Source of the DNA: Vermamoeba vermiformis
Taxonomy: Eukaryota > Tubulinea > Echinamoebida
Length of the DNA stretch: 64,000 nt
Direction: 5' to 3'
Assembly (NCBI GenBank): GCA_045837725.1
Contig: JBEWZL010000121.1
Coordinates: forward strand, 62,001 to 126,000
Shown here: positions 43,951 through 54,830 of the stretch, one piece after another
Numbering within the stretch: position 1 is the stretch's first letter
How the letters are laid out: every line of letters starts with the position of its first letter
Notes under the pieces: generated by a model
The model's input: only the letters and a program-made list of their open reading frames with translations
Told to the model about the DNA's origin: nothing
Database searches by the model: none
Program-made: the position numbers and the translations under genes

Positions 43951-46875
43951 ATGAGTTATACTCAAAAAGGTACATTTATTAAACGAATATTTGCAATGAT
44001 TAATGTTATTTCGAAGTCAAACGAATGGAATTACAATCATGAAATTAATTTTAATTCAATTACAAACTTTTGTCATATTTATTTGGCCATAAATGTCGAA
44101 TGCGTATTAATGTTTTTATTTTGCAGATAAAGCACGAGCTGCAGATTTTTTGAGCCGTAATTTACCGACATCCAAGAACGATCAAGTCATAACTGTCAAG
44201 AAAGATGAAGTTCCGAAAGGTAATGCCTGATATTAAATATAAATATCTTCGATTATTTCATTACAGCTCCTTCAAACAATTACTTGTCGATTTCATTAAC
44301 GGATGTGCACCGAAACGAGTAACTCCATTCCTGACCTAGTTTATCATTAAAAATAGGAACTTTCACGATAAAAACAGAAAAAGAATTAAGCAGCACCTTC
44401 GCATCTTGCCCAGAATTATTACAAAATTTGAAAAAGCAGCTCAAGTTCGCATCTGGAACAACTTTCAAGATTACGATCAAAGGAACGTCTTCAGGCACAT
44501 CTATTGAAGTCAGAGAAGAGCGGGAGGTCGTTAAACCAGCCGCTACAACAACTACAGCAGCACCACAAAAAAGTTTTGGATCCCCTACATCCAGCGCGAA
44601 CAGTCGCTTGAGTATGGCTGTCACACCAACTCATAAGGCTGAAGAGAAGAAGACAACAGCTCCGACGACGACCTCAACACACTCGTTTAATAAACCAAGT
44701 ACCACGAGCACTACAGCATCAGCCAAACCGACCGTAACCTCGAGCCTCACATTCAATGGCTCACCAAACAACAGAGCAACGACTTCATTCACGAAGCCGC
44801 CCGTGACTACTAGTGCCGCATCCCCTAAGACAACAACAACTACAGCACCAGGAACGTTCAAAAAGCCAGAGTTGAACGCTACTATGCGAGCACCAAGTCC
44901 GCCAACAACGACCGGCAAAACAGTGACATCGTCAATGTTTAACAAACCAACGCAAGCTTCTTCGGCTCCCACGCTCAGCAATAGACCTTCAACACCGCCC
45001 ACTTCAGCAGCCGTGACTCCGAGACCTATCACTCAGAGCACGAATATCCACGACCAGGTAATGGCATGTCGAGCAATTTGAAGGCTTTAAATCTCAACAC
45101 AACGAGCGCTAAAGGACCAACAAATACTCAAAGCCCCGTAGGAAGTCCTGGAAGGAGCGCTGCAGTTTCAGTTTCAGTGACCAAGAATTCAAAAGAGCAC
45201 GTGATCACTAAGCCCAATATCAACACAACAACCGTCAATAGCTCGCGTGAAGACACGGGTAGTGCGCATAAACCCAAACCATTGCCAAAGACACCAACGA
45301 GTGAGTCTCCAGAGGTACCGCACAAAGAAAAAGACAAAGACGAGAAGTCACCTTTTGCGGCTATTGGCAACGTGTTCAAGAAACTTGTGAACGGTGGAAA
45401 AGACAAGAGCGAAGATAATAGTCCGAATAATAGTCAAGGCCGCGCTTATAGCTCAACCGATTCAGTTCCTTCGAGCGATTCTAAGGGTAAGTACCAAAAT
45501 TTTATTAAATTTTACCGACGCTGACCACGTGTTTTGAAGGCGAGTTGATTTCGTTGCCTGATGTCAATGCCAAGGCAGGCACGAGTGGAGCTATCGAGAC
45601 CAAGTACATTGACAAGCTGATCGACCAGATCAAAGCCACAAACTCCATTGAAGCGGGCAAACAACTCGCGCACTTGGCCACTCAGAGCGATGAACATCGA
45701 CGAGAAATTTTGAAGCGTGGTGGATTTGAACTGTTGTGGAAGTTCGCAAAGGCGGGCAAGTTGAAGTGGGTTGATAAATGGTACCATGAAGTGGACGCCA
45801 AGAATTTGAAGGTTAAAGGAGTCCTTGGATCCGGCGCGTTTGCTGTGGTTTATTCTGGAACTCTAAAAGACGGCAGTAAGAAGCATAAAGTTGCTATTAA
45901 ATGCATGGATGAGAATAAGGTGCGTAGCTACTTAACTTCAACATTTGGGAACTCAATCTAAAAATAGCTTTTTAGGTGAATCTGGAAGATCTGCGAGCCG
46001 AACTTGTGACTATGAGTTTATTATCGCCTGTCATCGACAACATGGTCAAATTCAAAGGTTACACGTACATAGAAGCAGACTCGAACTCTGGTGGTGTCAA
46101 AATCATGCAAAATGTGCATTGTATAATATTGGAACTTATGGACACAAGTCTGGAGTCGCTAATCAAAAGATCATTCCAAGAACTCGAGACAAACCCGCGT
46201 CTCGTCAAGCATATCGCGATGGCAATAGCGAATGGCATGGCACAACTTCACTCGTACAATGTTTTGCATCGGTAAGTGGATCAGATCCGAGATCCGGATC
46301 TCGGAGTCATCGATTTTTTCAAACGTCATATTATACTATTGTGGATTAGATGCCGACGCAATACTAAATTTATCATTTATTGTAGTGATTTGAAGCCTGC
46401 AAATATTTTGTTGAAGAAGCTAAAAGACACGTACGAAGTAAAGATTGCAGACTTTGGATTTGCGCGTCAAGGCATGGAAACAGCTATTTCAGTCGTAGGA
46501 ACACCTGCATATCAAGCCCCTGAAATCTTCGGAAAATCTAACTCGCAAGATGTCAACAAAAAGGCTGACGTTTACGGCTACGGAGTGGTAAGAAAAACTG
46601 TCTAAGTGTGTACTTCCTAATTAGGCAAGTAGCTTATTTTTCATTTTCAGATATTATGGGAGATGGTGACTGGCGAACAAGCATTTAACGCACTGGATTT
46701 TGATCAGCTAAGCCGGTTGGTCAGCCAGGCCAATCACACGAGGGACGCAACTGTATTAAAGCTACCGACCAACTGCGACCCTATTCTACTTAACCTTATG
46801 AAGCGTTGTTTGGCCGTTAATCCTGATGTGCGTCCTGAATTCATGGAAATTTGCTTTGAATTGAGCAAATTGTAA
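43951..46875 (+). CDS. TKL-type serine/threonine protein kinase with long disordered N-terminus
   Basis: Active-looking kinase. It starts at the ATG at 43951 (MSYTQK, then KARAADFLSRNLP from the next exon). A small N-terminal region (FTIKTEKELSSTFASCPELL) leads to about 350 residues rich in Thr, Pro, Ser and Lys. A helical stretch (YIDKLIDQIKATNS, GKQLAHLATQSDEHR) precedes the catalytic domain. Key motifs: GVLGSGAFAVVYSG, HKVAIKCMDENK, YNVLHR-DLKPANILL (split by an intron at 46273-46385), KIADFGFA, GTPAYQAPEIF, ADVYGYGV, LWEMVTGEQAF and VNPDVRP. All catalytic residues (K, HRD, DFG, APE) are present, unlike the pseudokinases at 27-33 kb. The stop is at 46873-46875. The exon used just before FTIKTEKEL is my choice of splice and could differ. 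Confidence 0.85.
46278..46302. repeat. Intronic GATC cluster: GGATCAGATCC plus GAGATCCGGATCTC
   Basis: Two palindromic words abut in the kinase intron that splits HRD from DLKPAN, starting 6 nt inside the donor. The second word (46289-46302) is a perfect 14-bp palindrome. Confidence 0.75.
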
Positions 46876-46962
46876 CATAACAAAAATGTACAGTAGTAGA
46901 TGCGAGGATAAATTATCGAATTATTTATTGTTAATTCGAGTATAATATGATCAATAATATTG

Positions 46963-47780
46963 TTACATCAATGTACAAACAATGGCAACTAACAAAAGAA
47001 GGATGGAAGCGGCGGATGTGGTCGCGGAGTTGAAGCAGGGCTCGCCTTCAGTAGAAACACGATCAATGCCCAAAGGGAAGTAATTTCTAAAGACATCATC
47101 GCCGTTGCTCCATTTTTGAACGCAAGCGCCTTGATTTCCAGATTGACGGCTGAAAATAATTATTGATCAGATCCGGGTTGTCAAATTGAATCATTTCATT
47201 AACAGGGTAATTTAGATTTTTAGCATTCAAAAATATTTATGATAATATTAATCCATATTAAAAGATGAAATAACTTACCAATCGGTGTTGTTAGAGCAGG
47301 CTTGTACGTTCATACATTTGTCAACAATTCTGTCATAAAAGCCTGAGCAAACTTGAAATTTGCCGTTCTTAAATAAGTCAATTAAATTAGGTTTGCAATT
47401 GACGGCACATTCAATCATTGAGGTCAAATCTGAGCAAGGATCTGAAATTACGCAACGGTTAATTCTGAAAATAAGTATAATTAACTCTAATAATCATACC
47501 AGGAGTTCTGCGGCATCCATCAGAGTTAGTACAGAATGAATCTTCCCAAGAGACATCGCAGCACGAGTCAGATGCGTATTGAGGGCAAAGAGAAGTTTTT
47601 GGATCTACCTAAATTAAGCAAAATAAATATTAGATATTTTTCTATGCAATATATTGCTTATTGATTTATACTTACGGCTCGTGATTGACGGAAAGCGTTC
47701 GTGTAGCAAGATCCAGCCTCGAGCGAGCTAATTCCCGCGAGAATAACCGCAGCGATCAAAAATAAAGAAACGACTCGCAT
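46963..47780 (-). CDS. Folate-receptor-like Cys-rich GPI-type protein, copy 1
   Basis: It starts at the ATG at 47780 with the signal peptide MRVVSLFLIAAVILAGISSL. Exons then read CPQYASDSCCDVSWEDSFC, CSDLTSMIECAVNCKPNLID, VCSGFYDRIVDKCMNVQAC and GACVQKWSNGDDVFRNYFP. The order CC...C(A)xxCxPN...VC..FYD..V..C...C followed by CxxxW is the pattern of the folate/riboflavin-binding receptor fold. The end (ATTSAASILLLVAIVCTLM, stop at 46963-46965) is a GPI-like tail. It likely binds a small ligand or gamete/surface partner outside the cell; which one is not shown by the sequence. Copy 2 is at 50097-51188. It shares a 142-bp divergent promoter with the next gene. Confidence 0.7.
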
Positions 47781-47922
47781 AATTTGTGGTGTTATATTCG
47801 GTAAATGAGTAATAAGTAACTAAAGATGCACAACTGACATTTTCATAATGACAGGCGTCAAATAAACAATCCGCCATAACACGACAAAATGTCGGTATGT
47901 AGTTGTTTACCAGCGCAATAAT

Positions 47923-48601
47923 ATGAACCATTATGATGATATTTCGTTGCCTGATATCGAAGAGGGCTTGCCCTTTTTGACGGAAGAAACAGCGACGACA
48001 AAGACCGGATTACTTGTCAGCCGAATCAAACGGCGATTAAAAACGAAAGAATTTTGGATCAAAAGCTTAAAATTTATTATTAAAGTAGCTGTGGTAGTTA
48101 TATGCGCAATAATATTTAATTGGGGTAAGTTTGGATCGAGTCTTAGAATCTTTTTGCTAACCCGCCTTTTTATTTAGTGTTTCATAACCAATTATGTAAT
48201 TTTTTATTTAAATGTGGATGCACGTGGAATTGGGCTGGCAGTTGGGACAAATGCAACGTGCATAATGCTGAAGGTAATTTTGAATAACTTATTTTAAAAT
48301 ATAATTACGTTTAAAATTATCACGCGGGTTGTTTATGCGGCAAATATATTTAAATAATTTTTGTTAAGGTCCGCATTGCCCTTGGTGTATGGCAAAGTTC
48401 CCGCAGACTTTGACAACAGATCCGTTAATGGAGGCGACTATTGTTATTACTTTTCTAGCTACAGATTATTTCTTACCAAAATGGCGCTTTTTGTGGCTTA
48501 AAATCCTCGCTGCTGTATTTATAGGCTTCGTACTAGTCGGAGTTATCGTTGGCCTTATTTTTAAGCTTAATTCAGACTATCCGTACTTCATTGTGAAATA
48601 A
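47923..48601 (+). CDS. Small membrane protein with Cys-rich juxtamembrane motif
   Basis: Three exons from the ATG at 47923. An acidic N-terminus (DDISLPDIEEGLPFLTEE) is followed by a basic stretch and the first hydrophobic span (FIIKVAVVVICAIIFNW). Then comes a compact Cys/Trp block, CGCTWNWAGSWDKC with NVHNAEGPHCPWC. A moderately hydrophobic stretch (MEATIVITFLATDYFLP) and a strong final span (ILAAVFIGFVLVGVIVGLIF) end at FIVK, stop at 48599-48601. The CxC...C...CPWC spacing could bind zinc or form disulphides. I do not recognise the family. Its start codon lies 142 bp from that of the folate-receptor-like gene on the other strand. Confidence 0.7.
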
Positions 48602-48723
48602 ATATGCGTGCTTTATGTTGTTCATATGCAAACAGGACTAAAATAGCGCTCCGAAATTGTGCGATCGAGTTTTCTTCCAGGAAACTTTAATTTTTCGATC
48701 TACTCCTCTAAAAAGCACCACAA

Positions 48724-49880
48724 ATGTCTCGACGCGCGTCATCTCGGTTAGCAAATAAAGGAATAAAGAGAAAAGAGGACGAAGCTGAATTAGAAGAAGA
48801 GGATCGGCCAAAGAAAAAACAAAAAATTGAAAAAAAGGCAAAAACGACCAAAAAATCTAAAAAAAATCAAAAAAAGCAAGAGAGTGAAGAAGAGAGCGTA
48901 TCAGAGCACTCCGAAGAACCAGAATTAAGTGGATCTGACGAAGAAAATAGTGAAGACGACGTCGTTCGTGAATCTGAAACACCAGTAGCAGCTCATATTC
49001 CACTATTTATGCCAATGCAAGCATTCAACTTCGGTCGAGGACAAATACAATTACGAAACAGATCCCTTTACGCCTCAGCGTACACGCCAAAGTCTGCTTC
49101 AAAAGAAGGCACCGAAGTATGTCAATTATTTAATCTATAATTGGATAATACTAATAACATATTGTAGTCATTATTCAAAGCGTTAACTCAAATAATTACA
49201 GCTAAGAATTACAAAGAAGATGGATTTTCAGGTAAATATTCAATTTAAATAATAATCTGCGTTATTTTCAACGGTATTTATTTACTATTGATTATAGTCG
49301 AGCCTGTTGATGATAATGTATATAAATGGCACGTGAAGTTCTTCGGATTTGATGTCAACACGCAGATCGGCCAAGATATCTTTATGTACGAATCAGCTAA
49401 GCCAGGACGCGACCACGTATTAATGGAAGTGCTATTTCCAAGGTATTTTTATCGCATAATTAGAATTACTTCAAATTTTCTAAGCGAACTTTTGTAATTT
49501 GCAGCACTTGGCCACATAGCCCGCCATTTATGCGTGTTGTCTACCCGCGATTTCATCAATATACTGGTCACATTACTATAGGCGGGTCTATTTGCGTCAA
49601 AGAACTAACAACGAGTGGCTGGAACGCTGAGATCCCGTTGACCTCTTTATTTATCATGGTCAGAAATCTTTTGCTAGAAGGTAAAAAACAGTTGCAAAGG
49701 CATAAATATACTCTTATTATAATATACTATAATAATATATATTTGCAAGTGGGCTAATAAAATCGCTTTTTTCTAGGCGGTGCGTTGATTGACATGGACA
49801 GTGCAGACTACGATTACACGGAAGACGAGGCATTTGATGCTTTCAATCGCGTTGCAATGCAGCACGGATGGAACCCTTAA
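48724..49880 (+). CDS. UBE2Q-type ubiquitin-conjugating enzyme (E2)
   Basis: Transfers ubiquitin from E1 to substrate or E3. The N-terminal 90 residues are charged and nuclear-signal-like (MSRRASSRLANKGIKRKEDE, RPKKKQKIEKKAKTTKKSKK), then acidic. The UBC core begins at VEPVDDNVYKWHVKFFGFD and continues VLMEVLFPSTWPHSPPFMRV, RFHQYTGHITIGGSICVKEL, TTSGWNAEIPLTSLF and MVRNLLLEGGALIDM. The active cysteine is that of GGSIC. YxWHVK, PPFxRVV, GGxxCxxLLT-like and the SGW/QGW block are characteristic of the UBE2Q branch, which has a long N-terminal extension. The stop is at 49878-49880. The E2 sits among many ubiquitin-ligase adaptors here but in a different strand block. Confidence 0.85.
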
Positions 49881-50096
49881 ATGAGTGTATATAGTGCCAA
49901 TAGTACTGTGAGTATAGTATTTGTAGTATAGTACCCTAAACAGGCTAATAAACCCGACTTTTTTTTTCGCCGAGATCTACACCTTAAAAATCATTAGAAC
50001 AATTTGTGTCGTAAGTAACACTATGCAAATAATAAATATAACATTTTAATCATTAATATTAATGTTTCAGAAAGGTGTCCAGTGTACGTGCGTTTT

Positions 50097-51188
50097 TTAG
50101 AACATCAAAGTTGCGACAGCCAAAGAAGCCAACAAACTAAACACGACATTTTGTCGGCTGAGCAGACTAGCCGCAGTGTTGAAACAAACGCCGTCACCTT
50201 CGTAACGCACTACTGAGGTCAACGCAAAGTTCGGTACTGCGATGGTCCAGATCATGGTCTCGTTTTCGTAAGTCGTCAGACATTGGTCGGGGTTGGAGAA
50301 GCTGCATGAAAAATTGAACGTAAGTGTTATGGTTCATATTATTCTAGTATTATTTAATAATTTTATCGTTACGTAACGCATCTGGTTTTAAAAATAATCG
50401 ACCAATCATAAAATAGCTCACGAAATTTAATTTGATCGCGTCACTTTGCATGGATAGCATAATAATATGATATAATGATATTTTTAATATTATTAAGCAG
50501 CGATAATGAACTGAATTGTGCATTAGGACTTACCAATCCGTATCCTCGTCCGGGCAGTACTTTGAATCTTTGCAAGCTTGCACGACTCGGTCATAAAAAC
50601 CAGCGCATACAGGTAAATCACCATTTTCATAGAAATACACGTCCATATTGGGCTTGCACTCCAAGGCGCAGCTGATCAACTCCATGTATCCGCTGCAGGG
50701 ATCTTAAGCCAGACATTAGAACGGTATTTATTAATATTATGATTAGCATTATTATTATTAAATATTATTTTGATCGTTATGTAAGAATTTTTCAGTTAAT
50801 TGGAATTCAGCTAAAGTCTTTTAAATTTCTGGATTTGCTAAATCGCTTATTTAACCGTCACAATGCTAGGAATATTATTTAAATATTATATTAATATTAA
50901 TTATTACCAGGGACTCTTCGGCAACCGTCGTTTCTAACACATTGTCCTTCAACGTAATCCGCTTTACAGCAAGTGTCGGCCATATAATGAGGGCATTTGG
51001 AGGTGCGCGTTGTAATCTATATTTTAATTAATAATAGAATAATATTTAATCTGATTTTTCAGATCAGACGGTTGGAAACTTACGGCGAAAGAAGTAATGT
51101 TTGGATTCGTTAAACAACTGCCTCCCAGGACATAAGAAATATTTACAGCTAATAATATAACTACGGCGAGGGTAATTGTGGTCTTCAT
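50097..51188 (-). CDS. Folate-receptor-like Cys-rich GPI-type protein, copy 2
   Basis: It starts at the ATG at 51188 with the signal peptide MKTTITLAVVILLAVNISYV. The exons match copy 1 block by block: CPHYMADTCCKADYVEGQC, CSGYMELISCALECKPNMDV, LPVCAGFYDRVVQACKDSKY and PDQCLTTYENETMIWTIAVP. The end is VVFSLLASLAVATLMF, a GPI-like tail, with the stop at 50097-50099. Introns fall at equivalent places in both copies, so they arose by duplication; two plus-strand genes now lie between them. It is longer mainly through larger introns. Confidence 0.7.
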
Positions 51189-51619
51189 GATGCCGTTCAA
51201 AAAATTCTAACTGACATTAATTCTCGACAGGCCAAAAAAATCTTTGCCCGAGATTTTTTGAGGTTTAGATAGGCCTTAAAAAGGTCATATTAAGGTCGTA
51301 CTTAATCTATTTGAGGATCAACATCGGATTTTCATCGCTGGCAGCACAAGCAATCTTTTTGTGTTCGGATTTGGGATCCCGATCGGTAGATCTGAGGATC
51401 TAGTTCTCTTGCGTTATTTGTAAATGGTAAGCAAGATTTTGTGTTAGAATCGCTCAAGAATCATGAATACGTGTTAGTTAAAGCCCTGCACTGACGCGTA
51501 ATTTCAGCTAGATCTCCAATTGTTGTGGTGTCGCAAAAAAACGGTACGCTCACAGCCTTTTTTTTTGATACAGCAATGTTGACAACACAAATCTTCGACT
51601 AGACAGTCTCATTATTAAT
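51189..51619. promoter_or_regulatory. Divergent region between folate-receptor-like gene (-) and antiporter (+)
   Basis: 431 bp. A GATC-rich cluster at about 51366-51410 (words such as GGATCCCGATC, AGATCTGAGGATCT) is like the intronic GATC repeats but lies outside a gene. No ORF is supported. Confidence 0.4.
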
Positions 51620-54600
51620 ATGTCGAATAGCACTGCGCCTATTGCTGCTCCAATTGCAGCACCGAGTGGCGGCTCAACTTTTCTGGATGGCGGCTACATC
51701 TTCAACTCTGCGATTTCTCTGTTGCTAGTCCAGATCATCATCATTACTACTCTCTCTAGAGGCCTCGGGTTCGCTATTGGGTAAGCGGCTTGATTGATTT
51801 TTGATTCTATTGCATCCGACCGTTGCATATCCAATTGTTTCTCGCTTATTCTCACTAAAAACGACCTATTTTTTTGCGAATATATATCTACTAAATACCC
51901 GGAACCATCCCTAGCGACGGCGGCGCTAACAGAAATTCTTGATCTTTTGATCAAAAAGTTTCATCCGCATCTGTGCTAACCGTAATACTCTTTAGCAAAA
52001 TAAAAGAGCCTATGGTCGTCGCTGAAATGCTTGCAGGCATTATCTTGGGCCCTACAGTACTTGGTCGCATCCCTGGCTTTTCAGATACGCTCTTCCCTAA
52101 ATCATCCCAACCACTTCTCGGGTATACTGCTCTAATTAAAATCAAGCTAATATACTAACATCATATATTTAAGCATCGTCGCTAACTTGGGTCTGATTTT
52201 GTTCATGTTCGTCGTTGGCTTGGAGATCGACTTCAAGGAGTTCAAAAGTACGTCAGATGCGCCAGAAGTTACGAGATTTTAATTAATTTTATTTATAGCA
52301 CAAGCAAAGTCATCGCTCATTGCGTCAGTATGTGGCGTAATCGTGCCATTTGTCTGCGCAGTTCCGTTGATCTTCTTGCTCTACACTCCCGATCTGGTCG
52401 ACCAGAATGTGAGCATTGGTATATTCTACTTATTCCTTAGTGTCGTCATGGGTATCAGTGCCTTGCCGGTATTGGCGCGAATCCTTTCCGAGTATCATTT
52501 CTTGGGCAGCCCGATCGGTGTTTTTACGATGTCTGCTACTGCCTTCGACGACTTGCTTGCTTGGCCTTTATTAGCCCTGGCGATTGCCCTTACTGAAGCT
52601 ACGAATGCCATCAGTATTCTCTACATTTTCATCTGCATGGGTGGTTTGGTCGTTTTGCTCATCTTCCCCGTCAGACTCTTTTTCAAATGGCTCGCTAAGC
52701 GAACTCGTCATAGAGAGAACTTGTCGCAGTTCACCCTGCTTATTATCTTGTTGGTAGCGTTCACTATCGCATGGTAAGCGAAGGACACAAGAGCCGCATC
52801 CGAGTGATTCAAATTGAAATTAATTTTATCAATAATAGGTTTTGCGAAGTAATCGGTCTCACTGGATTGATTGGTGCCTTTTCCGTCGGTTTATTTGTCC
52901 CTAGAGAGAACAATATCCCTGTAAGTTGCAATTTAATTTTGACAGATCGAGCTCACGTGATCCGTTAGAAATTTCCTCTCTTTTCTGGTTTTGCGCTGCG
53001 TAGCTCACAAAATCCACTACGCAATTTCTAATCTTATATTTATAGAGCCAAATTAGTGAGCGGATTGAAGATCTGATCGTTATCGTGTTCATGCCTTTGT
53101 ATTTCACTTTGTCCGGTCTTAAAACTCAATTCGCGCTCTTGGATAACGGTAAAATAGACAAGATCTCACTAAATATAGAGCTGACATGATATATTTAGGC
53201 ACTTTATGGGGCTACACGATCCTTATTATCGTCGTTACGTTGATCTCAAAAATTGTAGGCTGCTCGATCCCGACTCGCTACTTGGGAAAATTCTCTTGGA
53301 CCGAGTCCCTCATCTTCGGCGTATTAATGAACACTAAGGGCCTCGTCGCTTTGATTTCACTCAACTTGGATTCTGGTCTCATTTCTCAGAAATTCTTCGC
53401 TATGTTGATTATTATGGTCTTAGTCAACACTATGATTCCTTGCCCGACCGTAGCGTTGATTTATCGCATTTCCAAGAAAAAATCGCCTGAACAACTCGAA
53501 GCAGAGAAGAAAGAGGCTGGGTAAGAAAAACAACGAACAGATCAAGCGATATTGTATTAATTTGTATTGTTTAGACCGTCATTGAAGGTTATGGCTGCTA
53601 TTAACCATCACTTGAGTGCTCCTTATATGGTCTCGTTGGCTAAGTACGATGAACAACTTTTCATTTTTTTGGATCCGATCCGGATGCTGACTTTTGGTAC
53701 CTTAGGACATTATCGTTGAAGCAGAAACCGCTTGAATTGACCTTCATTCGTTTGCTCGAGTCAAGCAGTCGTCCTTCAGAGATTATGGCAGGCTGGTCGA
53801 AGAAGTCTGAGCGCAAAGATGACGTCATAATCTGTGCCTCTCAACGAGCTAAACTTTTGGGCATTAACGTCAAAGAGGTAAGCCTTAGTTGCACTAAGAC
53901 GTTATATTGGTATTAATGTATCATATAGACGTTGTATTATATGAGCAATGACATCGGTCACGATATTTGCAAAGACTCTCGCAACAAAGAAATGGATTTG
54001 CTTATCGTCGGTTGCCACCACAAAAGAATCCGCGGAGAGGTAATTAAGACCAAAAAATATCAACAATTTACACGCAATTAACACGTATATTTAGACCGTT
54101 GATAAAATCATTGAAGGCAGTTCGGTGAACACTGCGATCTTGCTCGGCAGACAAGATACCTTGGAACTCACTTCTAACATTTTATTCTTGTACCGCGAGA
54201 GTGAACATGATATTTTGGCCCTTAAATTGGCTATGACTATGGCTGAGTCTCAGAACCAACGATTGGTAAGTCAGATCGCATACGTTCGTAGCGGATGTGA
54301 CCTTCAAGTTATCTAACGACGTTCTCTATTAGACTATCTTGCATATTACTAATCCTAAGAAGAGAGAGAACCAGGCCTTCTTGAATATGTTGCTTCAGAA
54401 GACTTACATCGGTAAGTATATCCGTCGCGTACTGGAACTTTTCGATTGATTTTAACACTTTGTGAGTAGAATACAAGCTCGTGGAAACTGAATCCAAGTA
54501 TAAGACCGCTTTGGCTCAAGAACTCAACAGCACACAATACTCTTTCGTCGTTCTTGGCTTGAGCTCCAAGATCGCGCGACGCATCCAAGTTATTAACGAG

Positions 54601-54699
54601 AACTTGCCTATTATGGCCGTCATGGACGTTGAAGTCATGCTTCGTCAAAAGATGAACGAGGCTTGGAGAAGAAAATCGCAACCTGATCAAGAGCGGTGA
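51620..54699 (+). CDS. CPA2-family monovalent cation/H+ antiporter
   Basis: Polytopic K+(Na+)/H+ exchanger, related to yeast Kha1 and plant CHX proteins. It starts at the ATG at 51620. A short Ala/Pro/Ser N-terminus is followed by about twelve hydrophobic spans. Diagnostic blocks: EPMVVAEMLAGIILGPTVLG, LFMFVVGLEIDF, SVVMGISALPVLARIL, MSATAFDDLLAWPLLALAIA (the ion-binding Asp pair of CPA2), GLTGLIGAFSVGLFVPRE, IVIVFMPLYFTLSGLKT and FGVLMNTKGLVALI. The hydrophilic C-terminus from about 53.5 kb is long and has nucleotide-binding-like or USP-like text (DVIICASQRAKLLGINVKE, MDLLIVGCHHKRIRGE, YSFVVLGLSSKIARRIQVI), as in CHX tails. The stop is at 54697-54699. About a dozen introns. Confidence 0.88.
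53672..53686. repeat. Intronic GATC-rich word GGATCCGATCCGG
   Basis: A variant of the GATC intronic family in an antiporter intron, about 20 nt before the acceptor TTAG. Confidence 0.5.
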
Positions 54700-54770
54700 C
54701 GGATCTCGAAGCACTGAAGAAGTCAGCATTAATATTTCGAATAGCATTCGCGAGCGATTTGAATAACACT

Positions 54771-54786
54771 TTTATTTATAAATAAA
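54771..54786. terminator. Overlapping bidirectional poly(A) signals
   Basis: TTTATT (54771-54776) is AATAAA on the minus strand and AATAAA stands at 54781-54786 on the plus strand. They lie in the 131-bp gap between the convergent antiporter and dynamin-like genes, so the two 3' ends probably overlap. Confidence 0.5.
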
Positions 54787-54830
54787 CTAATGTACTACTT
54801 TTAAATAAGTTGTAACAATTCGTTGGTGCC

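Noticed and set aside
44277-44341. Additional kinase-gene exon with a 21-nt intron
   Set aside because: A reading with an extra exon (SNNYLSISLTDVHRN) needs a 21-nt intron to stay in frame. Skipping it keeps the frame with a normal 147-nt intron, so the simpler model was kept.
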